The notes under the pieces are model-generated. The model did not search any database. It was given only the letters and a program-made list of their open reading frames with translations, and had not been told where the DNA came from. From the NCBI RefSeq assembly GCF_004799685.1, contig NZ_CP031311.1, positions 496,001 through 560,000 of the forward strand: a DNA stretch of 64,000 nt, read 5' to 3'. The translations under genes and the position numbers were made by a program. Positions within the stretch are counted from its first letter, which is position 1. Each line of letters begins with the position of its first letter. Positions 54,886 through 63,127 of this stretch are shown here, piece after piece. Source of the DNA: Halobellus limi (GTDB lineage: Archaea; Halobacteriota; Halobacteria; Halobacteriales; Haloferacaceae).

Positions 54886-55383
54886 ATGTCTGACTGTCCG
54901 CTGGCCGACGACTGTCCCCGGTATTCGGAGCGAATCGACGGGATGGGATGTCAGTACTACGGCGACCGCGGCGGCGCGGAGTGGTGTAACAACTACGACC
55001 AGCCGATCCGCGACCTGAAGGCGCAGCCAGTCAAGCCCGGCGAGGAGGTCGTCGTCGACGTCGACGACATCCACGAGAGCGGCGCCGGCGTGGGGCGGAC
55101 CGACGACGGCTTCATCGTCCTCGTCGACGGACTCCTGCCGGAGGCGCGCGCGGTCGTCCGCATCGACCGCGTGAAGTCGAACCACGCCACCGCGAAGACG
55201 GTCGTCGAACGCCTGCCGCTCGACGGCGACGAGGAGACGGACGACGAGGGCGAGAGCGGATCCGACGGCGACGGGGACGACGCCTCCGACGCCGGCGACG
55301 GTTCGGAGTCCGAGAGCGAGGAGACCTCCGGCCCGGGACGGCCGACCGCGCTCGGCAGCCGAGACAACTTCTGGGGCGGGTAG
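54886..55383 (+). CDS. TRAM-domain RNA-binding protein
   Basis: A 165-residue protein with an N-terminal Cys-rich segment (Cys4, 10, 22, 34), a TRAM domain (about 48-112, KPGEEVVVDVDDIHESGAGVGR), and an acidic disordered tail of Asp, Glu, Ser and Gly. Stand-alone TRAM proteins in haloarchaea bind RNA and some act as RNA chaperones. A T6 tract at 55435-55440 after the stop may end the transcript. Confidence 0.85.
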   Translation: MSDCPLADDCPRYSERIDGMGCQYYGDRGGAEWCNNYDQPIRDLKAQPVKPGEEVVVDVDDIHESGAGVGRTDDGFIVLVDGLLPEARAVVRIDRVKSNHATAKTVVERLPLDGDEETDDEGESGSDGDGDDASDAGDGSESESEETSGPGRPTALGSRDNFWGG

Positions 55384-55464
55384 CCGCCCGCGAGCGCCGG
55401 GGGGAGACCGAACGGACAGTCGTTCTTCTGTAGCTTTTTTGCAGCGGACACCCAACGAACCGGT

Positions 55465-55977
55465 ATGGACAACGTCGAGGACGCCGGTGACGACGCCGCG
55501 GAGTCGGAGGACGCCGAGGAGTTCGACGTCGAGGAGGCCCTCTCGGAGGTGGGGTTCGACGCCGAAGAGAGCGTCTTGACCCGTCGGCAGGCGGAGGTGC
55601 TCGTGCTCCGCGAGCGGGGCGTCCGACAGTCGCGGATCGCGTCGATGCTCGGGACCTCGCGGGCGAACGTTTCGAGCGTCGAGTCCAGCGCCCGGCGGAA
55701 CGTCGAGAAGGCCCGCGAGACGGTCGCCTTCGCGGAGGCGCTCACCGCGCCGGTGCAGGTCTCCGTCGACGTCGGGACCGACCTCTACGACGTCCCGAAG
55801 AAGGTCTACGACGCCTGCGACGAGGCGGGGGTGAAAGTGAACCGGACCGCCCCCGAACTGATGAAGATCGTCTCCGACGCCGCCGGCGACGCCATCCAGG
55901 GCCGCGAGGTGCGCGAGTCGCTGCTCGTCGGCGTGACGACCGGCGGACGCGTGCAGGTGCGGCGCTCCGCGGAGTGA
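55465..55977 (+). CDS. Tfx-family DNA-binding regulator
   Basis: A 170-residue protein: acidic N-terminus, an HTH of LuxR/sigma-4 type (about 39-72, LTRRQAEVLVLRERGVRQSR), and the Tfx C-terminal domain. Tfx in Methanothermobacter binds near the molybdenum formylmethanofuran dehydrogenase promoter. In haloarchaea the target is unknown. Confidence 0.88.
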   Translation: MDNVEDAGDDAAESEDAEEFDVEEALSEVGFDAEESVLTRRQAEVLVLRERGVRQSRIASMLGTSRANVSSVESSARRNVEKARETVAFAEALTAPVQVSVDVGTDLYDVPKKVYDACDEAGVKVNRTAPELMKIVSDAAGDAIQGREVRESLLVGVTTGGRVQVRRSAE

Positions 55978-56016
55978 CGCCGCCGTTTCGACCCCGAAAA
56001 CGGCCGACCCAGAGGC

Positions 56017-57222
56017 TCAGAACTCCCCTCGTTCCTCCAGCGAGCGCACGAGCGACTTGACGTCCTGAGCACGTTCCTTCGGCACGACCAGCACGCGGTC
56101 GTCCCACGCCACGACCGCGAGGTCGGAGACGCCGACCAGCGAGACGTGTCGGTCGTCCGCGGCGACGACGTTGTCGGCGGCGTCGAGCGTCCGGAGCGCG
56201 ACGTCGCCGGCGGTCACGTTTCCGTCCCCGTCGGCGTCGAGGACGCGTTCCAGCGCGTCCCAGGAGCCGACGTCGTCCCACGGAAACGAGACGGGCACGA
56301 CGGCGACGTCCTCGGCCCGCTCGAAGACCGCGTTGTCGACGCTCACCGGCTCGACCGACTCGAACGCCGCGGTCGCGCCCGGACCTCCCGCGGTCGGCGG
56401 CTCCGCCGACTCATCAAGCGCCTCGAGCAGCGGGGCCAGCGGCGACGACGCCGCGGCGTCGACGAAGACCTCCGGCCGCCACGCGAACAGGCCCGCGTTC
56501 CAGTAGTGACCGGCCTCGACGTACCGCCTGGCGGTCTCGGCGTCCGGTTTCTCGTGGAACGACTCGACCGGTCGCCAGTCGGCGTCGGGCGCGGATCCCG
56601 CTGGGCCGTCGGGCGCGGATCCCGCTGGGCCGTCGGGCGCAGGTCCCGCTGGGCCGTCGTACGCAGACCCCGCCGGTTCGATGTACCCGTAGCCCGTCTC
56701 CGGGCGGGTCGGCTCGACGCCGAAGGTGACGAGCCGGTCCTCGGCTGCCGCAACCGCAGCGCCCCGGCGGACGGCGGCCGCGAAGCCCTCGCCGACGAGG
56801 TGGTCGCTCGGGAGCGCGAGGACGACGCAGTCGTCGTACCCGCGCGCGATTCTGTGAGTCGCATACAGCAGTGCCGGCCCGGTGTCGCGGCCGGCGGGTT
56901 CGACGAGCACGTCGGCGTCTGGGACGCGCGCTGCGACGCCGTCGGCGTACGACTCGCGGGTGACGACGACGACCTCGTCAGCGGCGTCGCGGGCGCGCGA
57001 GACGGTCCGTTCGAGGAGCGATTCCCCGCTCTCGCCGGCCAGCGGGAGGAACTGCTTCGGCCGGTGCGATCGGCTCGCCGGGTAGAGCCGGGAGCCGGTC
57101 CCGCCGGCGAGAACGACGGCGACGACCGGGAGCGGGACGTCGGGCGTCGTCGACGAGCGGTCGTCGGGACGGGCGTCGGCGGCACCGGCGTCCGCGACGT
57201 CGTCGGGTTCGGTCCCGGACAT
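56017..57222 (-). CDS. Mannose-1-phosphate guanylyltransferase-like nucleotidyltransferase
   Basis: A 401-residue sugar nucleotidyltransferase with the signature VVLAGGTGSRLYPASRSHRP, KQFLPLAG, and a bacterial ManC-like FHEKPD...NAGLFAWR core, plus PWDDVGSWDAL. It would make GDP-mannose for glycosylation or exopolysaccharide. A 24-bp tandem repeat (56591-56662) inserts a GPAGSAPD-type loop. The first 28 residues are acidic and disordered. Start at ATG 57222, overlapping the upstream gene stop (TGATG). Confidence 0.85.
   Translation of the reverse strand: MSGTEPDDVADAGAADARPDDRSSTTPDVPLPVVAVVLAGGTGSRLYPASRSHRPKQFLPLAGESGESLLERTVSRARDAADEVVVVTRESYADGVAARVPDADVLVEPAGRDTGPALLYATHRIARGYDDCVVLALPSDHLVGEGFAAAVRRGAAVAAAEDRLVTFGVEPTRPETGYGYIEPAGSAYDGPAGPAPDGPAGSAPDGPAGSAPDADWRPVESFHEKPDAETARRYVEAGHYWNAGLFAWRPEVFVDAAASSPLAPLLEALDESAEPPTAGGPGATAAFESVEPVSVDNAVFERAEDVAVVPVSFPWDDVGSWDALERVLDADGDGNVTAGDVALRTLDAADNVVAADDRHVSLVGVSDLAVVAWDDRVLVVPKERAQDVKSLVRSLEERGEF
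56591..56662 (-). repeat. In-frame 24-bp tandem repeat in the nucleotidyltransferase gene
   Basis: Three units of 24 bp (56591, 56615, 56639), the first two identical and the third with a few changes. They encode eight-residue repeats of the type DGPAGSAP. The repeat lies between YGYIEPAG and the conserved FHEKPD motif, in a likely surface loop. Confidence 0.85.
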
Positions 57223-57524
57223 CACCACGTCTCCACGATGCCGTCTCCGACGTCCTCGACGCAGCCCTCGCAGTCGGGGTGGTCCCCCTCGAAACAGGCC
57301 GGATGGCCCTCGCCGTCCACGGCGACGGCCCGTCGCTCGGCGTGGCGGCGGCAGACGATCCGGAGGCGTCCCTCGCCGTCCCGCGGGAGCGAGTCCGGAA
57401 CGGCGTCGCTTCCGGGGCCGGTGCTCTCGTCGCGGCCGTCGCGGTAGGCGTCGCGTGCGCGGGCGTACTGTCGCCCCGCCTCGCGGAATTTCTGTCTGAC
57501 GAGACGTTCGAGACGGTCTTCCAT
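57222..57524 (-). CDS. Small Cys/His-containing haloarchaeal protein
   Basis: A 100-residue protein with a helical Arg-rich N-terminal half (MEDRLERLVRQKFREAGRQY) and a C-terminal set of Cys and His residues (CRRH, CFEGDHPDCEGC) that may bind zinc. It lies upstream of the nucleotidyltransferase with a one-base overlap, so the two are likely coupled. I do not recognise a named family. Confidence 0.7.
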   Translation of the reverse strand: MEDRLERLVRQKFREAGRQYARARDAYRDGRDESTGPGSDAVPDSLPRDGEGRLRIVCRRHAERRAVAVDGEGHPACFEGDHPDCEGCVEDVGDGIVETW

Positions 57525-57752
57525 CGGCCGGATATGCGGCTGCGACCGTGATAAGGACTGTTGGTGGGGCCGAACGGCGCCGGCCGTTCGTACCGGTCGC
57601 CTCTCCGTCCCTCGATCGACCGCACTCGGCCTTCACACTGCCGTTCTACCCACTGATTTCCACTTTCACTCCGCTTACGATACTTTATTACACATCGCGC
57701 ACCAAACGCCCTGTGCCTCCCAACGGAAAACAAGGCGGAGGCGAGTGAAACT

Positions 57753-58682
57753 ATGTCAGACCTGCGAACACACGCAGCGGAGATAGCCGAACAGTTCTCG
57801 GACCACTTGGACGTCGACGAAGACGAGGTCGAAGAGCGACTGGAGAACCTCGTCGAGGAGTACCGCGTGCCCGTCGAGGAGGCGCGCCGGTCGGTGATCA
57901 ACAGCTACCTCGAAGAGGCCGGCCTCGAACGCGACGAGATCGGCCGCGGCGGCAACGACGAGGTCCACCTGGCCGACATCGACCAGGACGAGCAGTGGAT
58001 CGACGTGACCGCCAAGGTCGTCGAACTGTGGGAGCCCCGGAGCGATTCGATCGCCCAGGTCGGCCTGCTCGGCGACGAGTCGGGTCGCACGAAGTTCGTC
58101 GCCTTCGAGACCTCCGACCTCCCGGAACTCGAAGAGGGCGCGGTGTACCGGCTGGGCAACGTCGTCACCGACGAGTACCAGGGCAACTTCTCGGTGAAAC
58201 TGAACAAGACGACCTCGATCGAGGAACTCGACGAGGACATCGAGGTCGGCGACGACGCGATCACCGTCGAGGGCGCGCTCGTCGACATCCAGTCCGGGAG
58301 CGGCCTCATCAAGCGCTGCCCCGAGGAGGGCTGTACGCGCGTCCTCCAGAACGGCCGCTGCTCGGAACACGGCGACGTCGAGGGCGAGTTCGACCTCCGG
58401 ATCAAGGGCGTCCTCGACGACGGCGAGGAGGTCTACGAGGTGATCTTCGGCCGCGACGTCACCGAAGACCTCACCGGCGTCACGCTCGAGGAGGCCCAAC
58501 AGATGGCGATGGACGCCCTCGACACGACCGTCGTCGTCGACGAGATGCGCGAGGACCTCCTCGGCACCTACTACCGCGTCTCCGGCCCCGAACTGGGACG
58601 CTACGTCCTCGCCGACGAGGTCGAACGGCTCACCGAACCGGCGGACCCCGAAGCGGTGCTGATCAAAGCGAGGTCGATCTGA
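57753..58682 (+). CDS. rpa3: Replication protein A (RPA3-type single-strand DNA-binding protein)
   Basis: A 309-residue protein with a helical N-terminus (about 1-65), an OB fold (about 75-180), a zinc finger (Cys189, Cys194, Cys203, His206), and a further OB-like region. It binds ssDNA in replication and repair. Length and the directly following partner gene match Haloferax rpa3-rpap3. TATA-like ACTTTATTAC is about 65 bases upstream, so a leader of about 40 nt is expected. Confidence 0.9.
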   Translation: MSDLRTHAAEIAEQFSDHLDVDEDEVEERLENLVEEYRVPVEEARRSVINSYLEEAGLERDEIGRGGNDEVHLADIDQDEQWIDVTAKVVELWEPRSDSIAQVGLLGDESGRTKFVAFETSDLPELEEGAVYRLGNVVTDEYQGNFSVKLNKTTSIEELDEDIEVGDDAITVEGALVDIQSGSGLIKRCPEEGCTRVLQNGRCSEHGDVEGEFDLRIKGVLDDGEEVYEVIFGRDVTEDLTGVTLEEAQQMAMDALDTTVVVDEMREDLLGTYYRVSGPELGRYVLADEVERLTEPADPEAVLIKARSI

Positions 58683-58683
58683 T

Positions 58684-59340
58684 ATGAGCGCAAACGAGAT
58701 TCCGTCCCGAGAGGTCGCCCGACGTGTGTTCGCAGACGAGTTCAACGACGCCGCCTTCACGTTCAAAGAGTCCGACGACGACCGCGCGCCGGTCTACCTG
58801 CTGCTGCCGACGGGCGCGAAGGCCAACCGGGTGTTCTTCGTCGGGACGTTGACCGAAAAGGACGACGTCGGCGAGGACAACGAGTACTGGCGCGGCCGCA
58901 TCGTCGATCCGACGGGGACGTTCTTCGTCTACGCGGGGCAGTACCAGCCGGAGGCCGCGAGCACGCTCCGGGACCTCGAACCGCCCGCCTACGTCGCGGT
59001 CGTCGGCAAGCCCCGGACGTACGAGACCGACGACGGGAACGTCAACGTCTCCGTTCGACCGGAGTCGATCCAGGTCGTCGACGCCGCGACCCGGGACCGC
59101 TGGGTCGTCGAGACCGCCGAGCGGACGCTCGACCGGATCGACGCCTTCGACGACGAGGGCAACGAGTACGCGCGGATGGCCCGCGAGGAGTACGACCTCC
59201 CGATCGATCGCTACACCGACTCGGCGGTCTCCGCGCTTGAGAGCCTCGAAGAGGGCGACGGCGACGAACTCGGACTCGACGGCGGGCAGGTGGAGTCCGG
59301 CGACGCCGACGAGGGCGCCGACCTCCAGCCCGAACCGTAG
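58684..59340 (+). CDS. rpap3: RPA-associated protein (RPAP3-type)
   Basis: A 218-residue COG3390-type OB-fold protein: EVARRVFADEFNDAAFTFKE start, ANRVFFVGTLTEKDDVGED, YWRGRIVDPTGTFFVYAGQY, VVGKPRTYETDDGNVNVSVR, and an acidic tail. It forms an operon with rpa3 (one base between stop and start). In Haloferax such proteins act with their cognate RPA in DNA repair. Confidence 0.9.
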   Translation: MSANEIPSREVARRVFADEFNDAAFTFKESDDDRAPVYLLLPTGAKANRVFFVGTLTEKDDVGEDNEYWRGRIVDPTGTFFVYAGQYQPEAASTLRDLEPPAYVAVVGKPRTYETDDGNVNVSVRPESIQVVDAATRDRWVVETAERTLDRIDAFDDEGNEYARMAREEYDLPIDRYTDSAVSALESLEEGDGDELGLDGGQVESGDADEGADLQPEP

Positions 59341-59433
59341 GCCCCTCCCGGCCCTCGCCTTCGATTCGCCGTCCGGACTCCGTTTCGGGGTCGCCCCGTC
59401 GGTCGAATCCGCGGCCGACCCGTGGGACTGTCT

Positions 59434-59468
59434 GACGAACGTTTAAGTGAGTCCGCCGACGAACGTCG
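59434..59468 (+). promoter_or_regulatory. Promoter and possible self-operator of the ribbon-helix-helix gene
   Basis: GTTTAAGTG (about 59440-59448) is a TATA-like box about 31-39 bases before the ATG. GACGAACGT occurs twice (59434-59442 and 59458-59466) on both sides of it. The second copy is part of the palindrome CGACG-AA-CGTCG (59457-59468). Repeated short half-sites suit a ribbon-helix-helix repressor. Confidence 0.4.
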
Positions 59469-59478
59469 AAACGAGCCA

Positions 59479-59889
59479 ATGGGCAACAAAAACAAGACCA
59501 TCTCGTTCCGCGTCAACGAGGACGCGTTCGAGACGCTGCGTGAGATCGCCGAGGAGCGTGACATCTCGCTGTCGGCGGTCTTCCGCGACTACGTCGACAC
59601 GCTCGTTGCCCACGACGGCCAGGTTCAGGTCGTCCCCGAGCACGAACTCGAACAGTTACGCAACGGCGAGGACGAGAGCTTCCCGCCGAAGGTGAAGGTC
59701 CCCAAGAGCTTCGTCCGCGAGCACGAGCGTCTCGAACTGGAGGCCGAGCACCTCCGCGAACAGCTCGAGGAGCACAAACAGTACGTGAACTACCTCCGCG
59801 AGCAACTCGAAGACGAGAACGAGGAGGTCATCCAACTGGAAGACCTCGACGCCAGCGAGGCCGACGAGCCGTCGTTTCGGCTCGGGTAG
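59479..59889 (+). CDS. Ribbon-helix-helix plus coiled-coil protein
   Basis: A 136-residue protein with an N-terminal ribbon-helix-helix (about 5-48, NKTISFRVNEDAFETLREIA and ERDISLSAVFRDYV) and a C-terminal Glu/Leu-rich coiled coil (about 84-118). Likely a dimeric DNA-binding regulator. Target unknown; its own promoter has suitable repeats. Start at ATG 59479. Confidence 0.85.
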   Translation: MGNKNKTISFRVNEDAFETLREIAEERDISLSAVFRDYVDTLVAHDGQVQVVPEHELEQLRNGEDESFPPKVKVPKSFVREHERLELEAEHLREQLEEHKQYVNYLREQLEDENEEVIQLEDLDASEADEPSFRLG

Positions 59890-59922
59890 TCAGGTCGATC
59901 CCTCACCGCAGGCGGCGAAGCG

Positions 59923-60378
59923 CTACCCCGAGAGCGCCTGCCGCGCGCGGTGCATCTTCCGCTCCATCTCCTGATTCCCTTCAACTTCGGCGAGGGTCTC
60001 GGCGGCCTCCAGCGTCCGGACCGCGTTGTCCAGGAACGAGAGGACGTCGCCGGGATAGGCGTACAACATGTACTCGTCGCCCATCACGTCGACGATGGCG
60101 TCGGGACCGAGCCCCTGCGCGCGCAGTTCCAGAAGGTACCGGACGAACTGCCGCTCGGGGTAGCCCGTGTAGAGGTCGTCGGGGTTCTCGGGGTCGAGGA
60201 AGTCCTCCGCGAAGTCGAGCAACCGATCCCGGGTCGCGTCGTCGACCTTCGTGAGCCCCTCGCCGGAGTAGAGGACGTCCATCGTCGCCCCCTTGAACGC
60301 CCCCTTCGGGATGTTGACGTCCAACTGGGAGACGATCTGGCGGTGGTTCTTGAGGTAGATCTTGTCCGTGATGGCCAC
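59923..60378 (-). CDS. Conserved haloarchaeal protein of unknown function
   Basis: A 151-residue mostly helical soluble protein (KNHRQIVSQLDVNIPKGAFK at the start, YLLELRAQGLGPDAIVDVMG in the middle). No Cys, no membrane segment and no motif that I recognise. Convergent with the ribbon-helix-helix gene and divergent from tRNA-His. Confidence 0.75.
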   Translation of the reverse strand: MAITDKIYLKNHRQIVSQLDVNIPKGAFKGATMDVLYSGEGLTKVDDATRDRLLDFAEDFLDPENPDDLYTGYPERQFVRYLLELRAQGLGPDAIVDVMGDEYMLYAYPGDVLSFLDNAVRTLEAAETLAEVEGNQEMERKMHRARQALSG

Positions 60379-60516
60379 GGTTGCTCGCGGATAGGTGACT
60401 GTGAACGAAAAGCGTCCCGGTCTGCGGCGTGTCGCGCCGCGAGAGCCGACCCCGGCGTCCGCTCGAATCGGGGGCGCACCGTGTGACGTCGGCGCACTCC
60501 GCTGCGGAGTCGTAAC

Positions 60517-60525
60517 GTATTTGAC
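60517..60525 (+). promoter_or_regulatory. Likely promoter of tRNA-His
   Basis: GTATTTGAC lies 27-35 bases before the tRNA 5' end. Confidence 0.4.
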
Positions 60526-60551
60526 TTCGACGGGGATACCTGAAGGTGCGT

Positions 60552-60626
60552 GTCCGGGTTAGGGTAGTGGACTATCCTTCAGCCTTGTGGAGGCTGAGAC
60601 GCGGGTTCAATTCTCGCACCCGGACC
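60552..60626 (+). tRNA. tRNA-His (GTG)
   Basis: A 75-nt cloverleaf: acceptor GTCCGGG/CCCGGAC, anticodon arm CAGCC-TTGTGGA-GGCTG with anticodon GTG, T-arm GCGGGTTCAATTCTCGC, discriminator C as required for His. The base before is T, so G-1 must be added after transcription, as in eukaryotes and many archaea. No intron and no encoded CCA. Confidence 0.95.
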
Positions 60627-60663
60627 TTTCTGTCTGCGAACGACGTGAGCCGACGCGTTCCGC

Positions 60664-61971
60664 TCACAGCGACTCGACGAACGCGTCGAAGGCCCCGCTC
60701 GCGGGGTGGACGTGACAGTACGTCCCGAGCGCTCGGTACTCGGTGAGCCCGTCGCGTCCGTCGTCGATGCCGTCGCCGCGCTCGACGTCGAAGGCGAACC
60801 GGGCGTCAGACGCCGCGTCGGCGCTGGAGTAGTGGAACTCGTGGCCCCGGAGGCGACCCCCCGAGCCGGCGGTGAGCGTCCCGCGACGGGCACGGAGTTC
60901 GACGTGGTCGAGCGCCTGATACCGGTCGTGCATCCGCACGTCCGCCGGGAGCACGCCGGCCATCCGGTGGCTGTCGCCGTCGGCGGTCGTCAGCGACTCC
61001 GCGAGCGCCATCAGCCCGCCGCACTCGCCGAGGACCGGGAGGCCGTCGGCCGCCGCGGCTTCGAGCTGTCGGATCGCGGGGCTGTCCGCCAGCGACGCGG
61101 CGTGCAGTTCCGGGTATCCGCCGGGGAGGTAGACGCCGTCGCAGTCGGGCAGACCGTCGCCGGCCGTCGGCGCGAACGTCACCACCTCGGCGCGCTCGCG
61201 GAGGCGTTCGATCGTCGCCGGGTAACAGAACCGAAACGCCTCGTCGCGGGCGACCGCGACGCGCCTGTCGGTCTCCGAGGAGTTCGGGTCCGCGTCTCTG
61301 GGTTCCGGTCGCGGCGGACGCCGGGCGAGGTCGAGGAGCCGGTCCGTGCGGACGTGGTCGGCCACCTCGTCGAGCACCTCGGGATCGAGCGGCGCTTCCG
61401 CCCCCAGGTGCAGCCCGAGGTGTCGGTCGGGGATTTCGAGGTCCTCCCGCGGCGGGATTCGACCCAGGTACTCCAGACCCTCTGGCAGGGCGTCGCGGAT
61501 GCCGCGCTCGTGTCGGCCGCCGTGGGCGCGCTGGGCGACGACGCCGACGACGTCGAGGTCGCGGTCGGCGTGCGCCGCGTATCGCCGGAACCCCACCGCG
61601 GTCGCGGCGACGCTCTCCATCCCGGCCTTCGCGTCGACGACGAGGACGACCGGGAGGTCGAGCGCCTCGGCGACCATCGCGGTGCTGGAGCCGTCGCCGT
61701 CGTACAGCCCCATCACGCCCTCGACGACGCAGACGTCGCCCTCGCCGCGGAAGTAGTTCCGCCGGAGGCCCGCCTCGCCCTGGAGCCACCGGTCCAGCGT
61801 TCGCGACGGCCGCCCCGCCACGCGCTCGTGGTGGCTGGGATCGATGAAGTCCGGCCCGGCCTTGGCGGGCTGGACCGTCCGTCCCGTCCGTTCGAGCGCC
61901 CGCACGACGGCGAGCGTGGCGACGGTCTTGCCGACGCCGGATTTCGTCCCGCCGACGACGAGGCCCTTCAC
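60664..61971 (-). CDS. cbiA: Cobyrinate a,c-diamide synthase
   Basis: A 435-residue glutamine-dependent amidase of cobalamin synthesis. N-terminal ATP-binding domain GTKSGVGKTVATLA (8-21), PAKAGPDFIDPSHH motif, and a C-terminal type I glutamine amidotransferase domain with nucleophile Cys317 (GECGGLMAL) and a late His (CHVHPAS). Length is typical. Separated by 88 bases from cbiX on the same strand. Confidence 0.94.
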   Translation of the reverse strand: MKGLVVGGTKSGVGKTVATLAVVRALERTGRTVQPAKAGPDFIDPSHHERVAGRPSRTLDRWLQGEAGLRRNYFRGEGDVCVVEGVMGLYDGDGSSTAMVAEALDLPVVLVVDAKAGMESVAATAVGFRRYAAHADRDLDVVGVVAQRAHGGRHERGIRDALPEGLEYLGRIPPREDLEIPDRHLGLHLGAEAPLDPEVLDEVADHVRTDRLLDLARRPPRPEPRDADPNSSETDRRVAVARDEAFRFCYPATIERLRERAEVVTFAPTAGDGLPDCDGVYLPGGYPELHAASLADSPAIRQLEAAAADGLPVLGECGGLMALAESLTTADGDSHRMAGVLPADVRMHDRYQALDHVELRARRGTLTAGSGGRLRGHEFHYSSADAASDARFAFDVERGDGIDDGRDGLTEYRALGTYCHVHPASGAFDAFVESL

Positions 61972-62059
61972 GGCGCTGGCCCCGACGTCCCGGCACCCCG
62001 TCGTCCGGACAGAGACGCCGACCGTCCGCGCTCGGCGGAGGCCGGATCCGAGCGTCTGG

Positions 62060-62848
62060 TCACCGCGGAACCCCCTCCCCGTCCGTCGCGACCGGTCGCT
62101 TCGTTCGGGCGAGTTGCGCCTCGAACGACGCTCCGGTGGACGAGCCCTCGCCCGCGAGCGCGCGCTGTTTCTCGACCTCCGCGTGAATCGCGTCGGTGAT
62201 CCGTGGGTGTGCGCCGAGCGGGTCGGCGTACTCGATACCGCCGCGGTCGAGCTCCAACTCCGCGGGAATCCGCTCCTCGGTCGCCTCCGTCCGCGAGAAA
62301 AAGAGGGGGACCGCGACCGACCGGCTCCCGGTCGCGTTGTACCGGACGCACTCGACGGCGGGGTTCTGGAGGAGGTAGCACGTCAACACCTCGCCGTACT
62401 CCGACCCCTCGCGGAGGCGAGACGCGTGGTAGTCGGTCGTCTGCCGGTGGTACGGTTTCGAGCTACTGCCGAACCCGACGAGGACGAGAGAGACGTCCTC
62501 GGCGGCGGGGAGCAGGTCGGCGCCCCGCTCTTCGATCACCTCGGTGACGACGGGGCTCCGCCCGATCGGTTCGCAGTAACGGACGTCCCCGGAGACGTAC
62601 GAAAGCGCGGCGGGGACGGCGTCGATCGTCTCGTGAGTGTGTGCGGCACACACCGGAACCGCGTACACGACGTCGGCCGCGATCCGCTCGAACCGCTCGC
62701 GGAGTTCGCGGACCGGTTCGCTCTCGTAGGTCGCCACCTCGACGGCGTCGACTGCCGCCCGCCGGCGGAGCCGGTCGGCGTGTTCTTCGAGCACTGCGCG
62801 GGCGTTTCTCGTCTCGCGGGCGATGAGCAGGATTGCTTCGGATGTCAT
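62060..62848 (-). CDS. cbiX: CbiX-type cobaltochelatase
   Basis: A 262-residue two-domain CbiX/SirB-type chelatase that inserts cobalt into sirohydrochlorin in the early-cobalt pathway. The metal-binding His are in VCAAHTHETID and LVGFGSSSKPYHRQTTDYH. Start at ATG 62848 (MTSEAILLIA); an in-frame TTG 18 bases upstream is less likely. Its promoter holds two palindromes. Confidence 0.85.
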   Translation of the reverse strand: MTSEAILLIARETRNARAVLEEHADRLRRRAAVDAVEVATYESEPVRELRERFERIAADVVYAVPVCAAHTHETIDAVPAALSYVSGDVRYCEPIGRSPVVTEVIEERGADLLPAAEDVSLVLVGFGSSSKPYHRQTTDYHASRLREGSEYGEVLTCYLLQNPAVECVRYNATGSRSVAVPLFFSRTEATEERIPAELELDRGGIEYADPLGAHPRITDAIHAEVEKQRALAGEGSSTGASFEAQLARTKRPVATDGEGVPR

Positions 62849-62858
62849 GGATCGTCCA

Positions 62859-62903
62859 TAAATCAACTAAGATTTAGCTACTCCAATCTGGGTTTACTAA
62901 CCC
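62859..62903 (-). promoter_or_regulatory. cbiX promoter with two palindromes
   Basis: TAAATC-AACTAA-GATTTA (62859-62876, perfect 6-bp arms) covers positions -11 to -28 from the cbiX ATG. GGGTT-TACT-AACCC (62890-62903) follows upstream, and TTATTTTATAATCC at about 62914-62927 is AT-rich. These are operator candidates for cobalt, B12 or metal control. Confidence 0.5.
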
Positions 62904-63045
62904 GTGGAGACGGATTATAAAATAAGTTGTGGTGACGCCGAGGCGGGCCGATTCCGGCCGCGGTTCGGGGTCGACGAGGACGGCAGAGAGTAGGAGTCGC
63001 GGCGTCGTCGCCGGGGGTTCCGATGAGCGGGCGGTCCAGCGATTC

Positions 63046-63127
63046 ATAATGATTACTCTCGGCTCTTACCGCCGAGCGCCGCAAACGGGGGTGGCGCTCG
63101 GTGGTGAAAAGTGAGAGTAAGCATTAT
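63046..63127 (+). repeat. 72-bp inverted-repeat element, copy 3
   Basis: Outer arms ATAATGATTACTCTC and GAGAGTAAGCATTAT pair at 14 of 15 positions. The inner stem CCGCCGAGCGCC/GGCGCTCGGTGG pairs with one G-T. It overlaps the stop codon of the minus-strand cbiE gene by one base, the same placement as copy 2. Confidence 0.75.
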
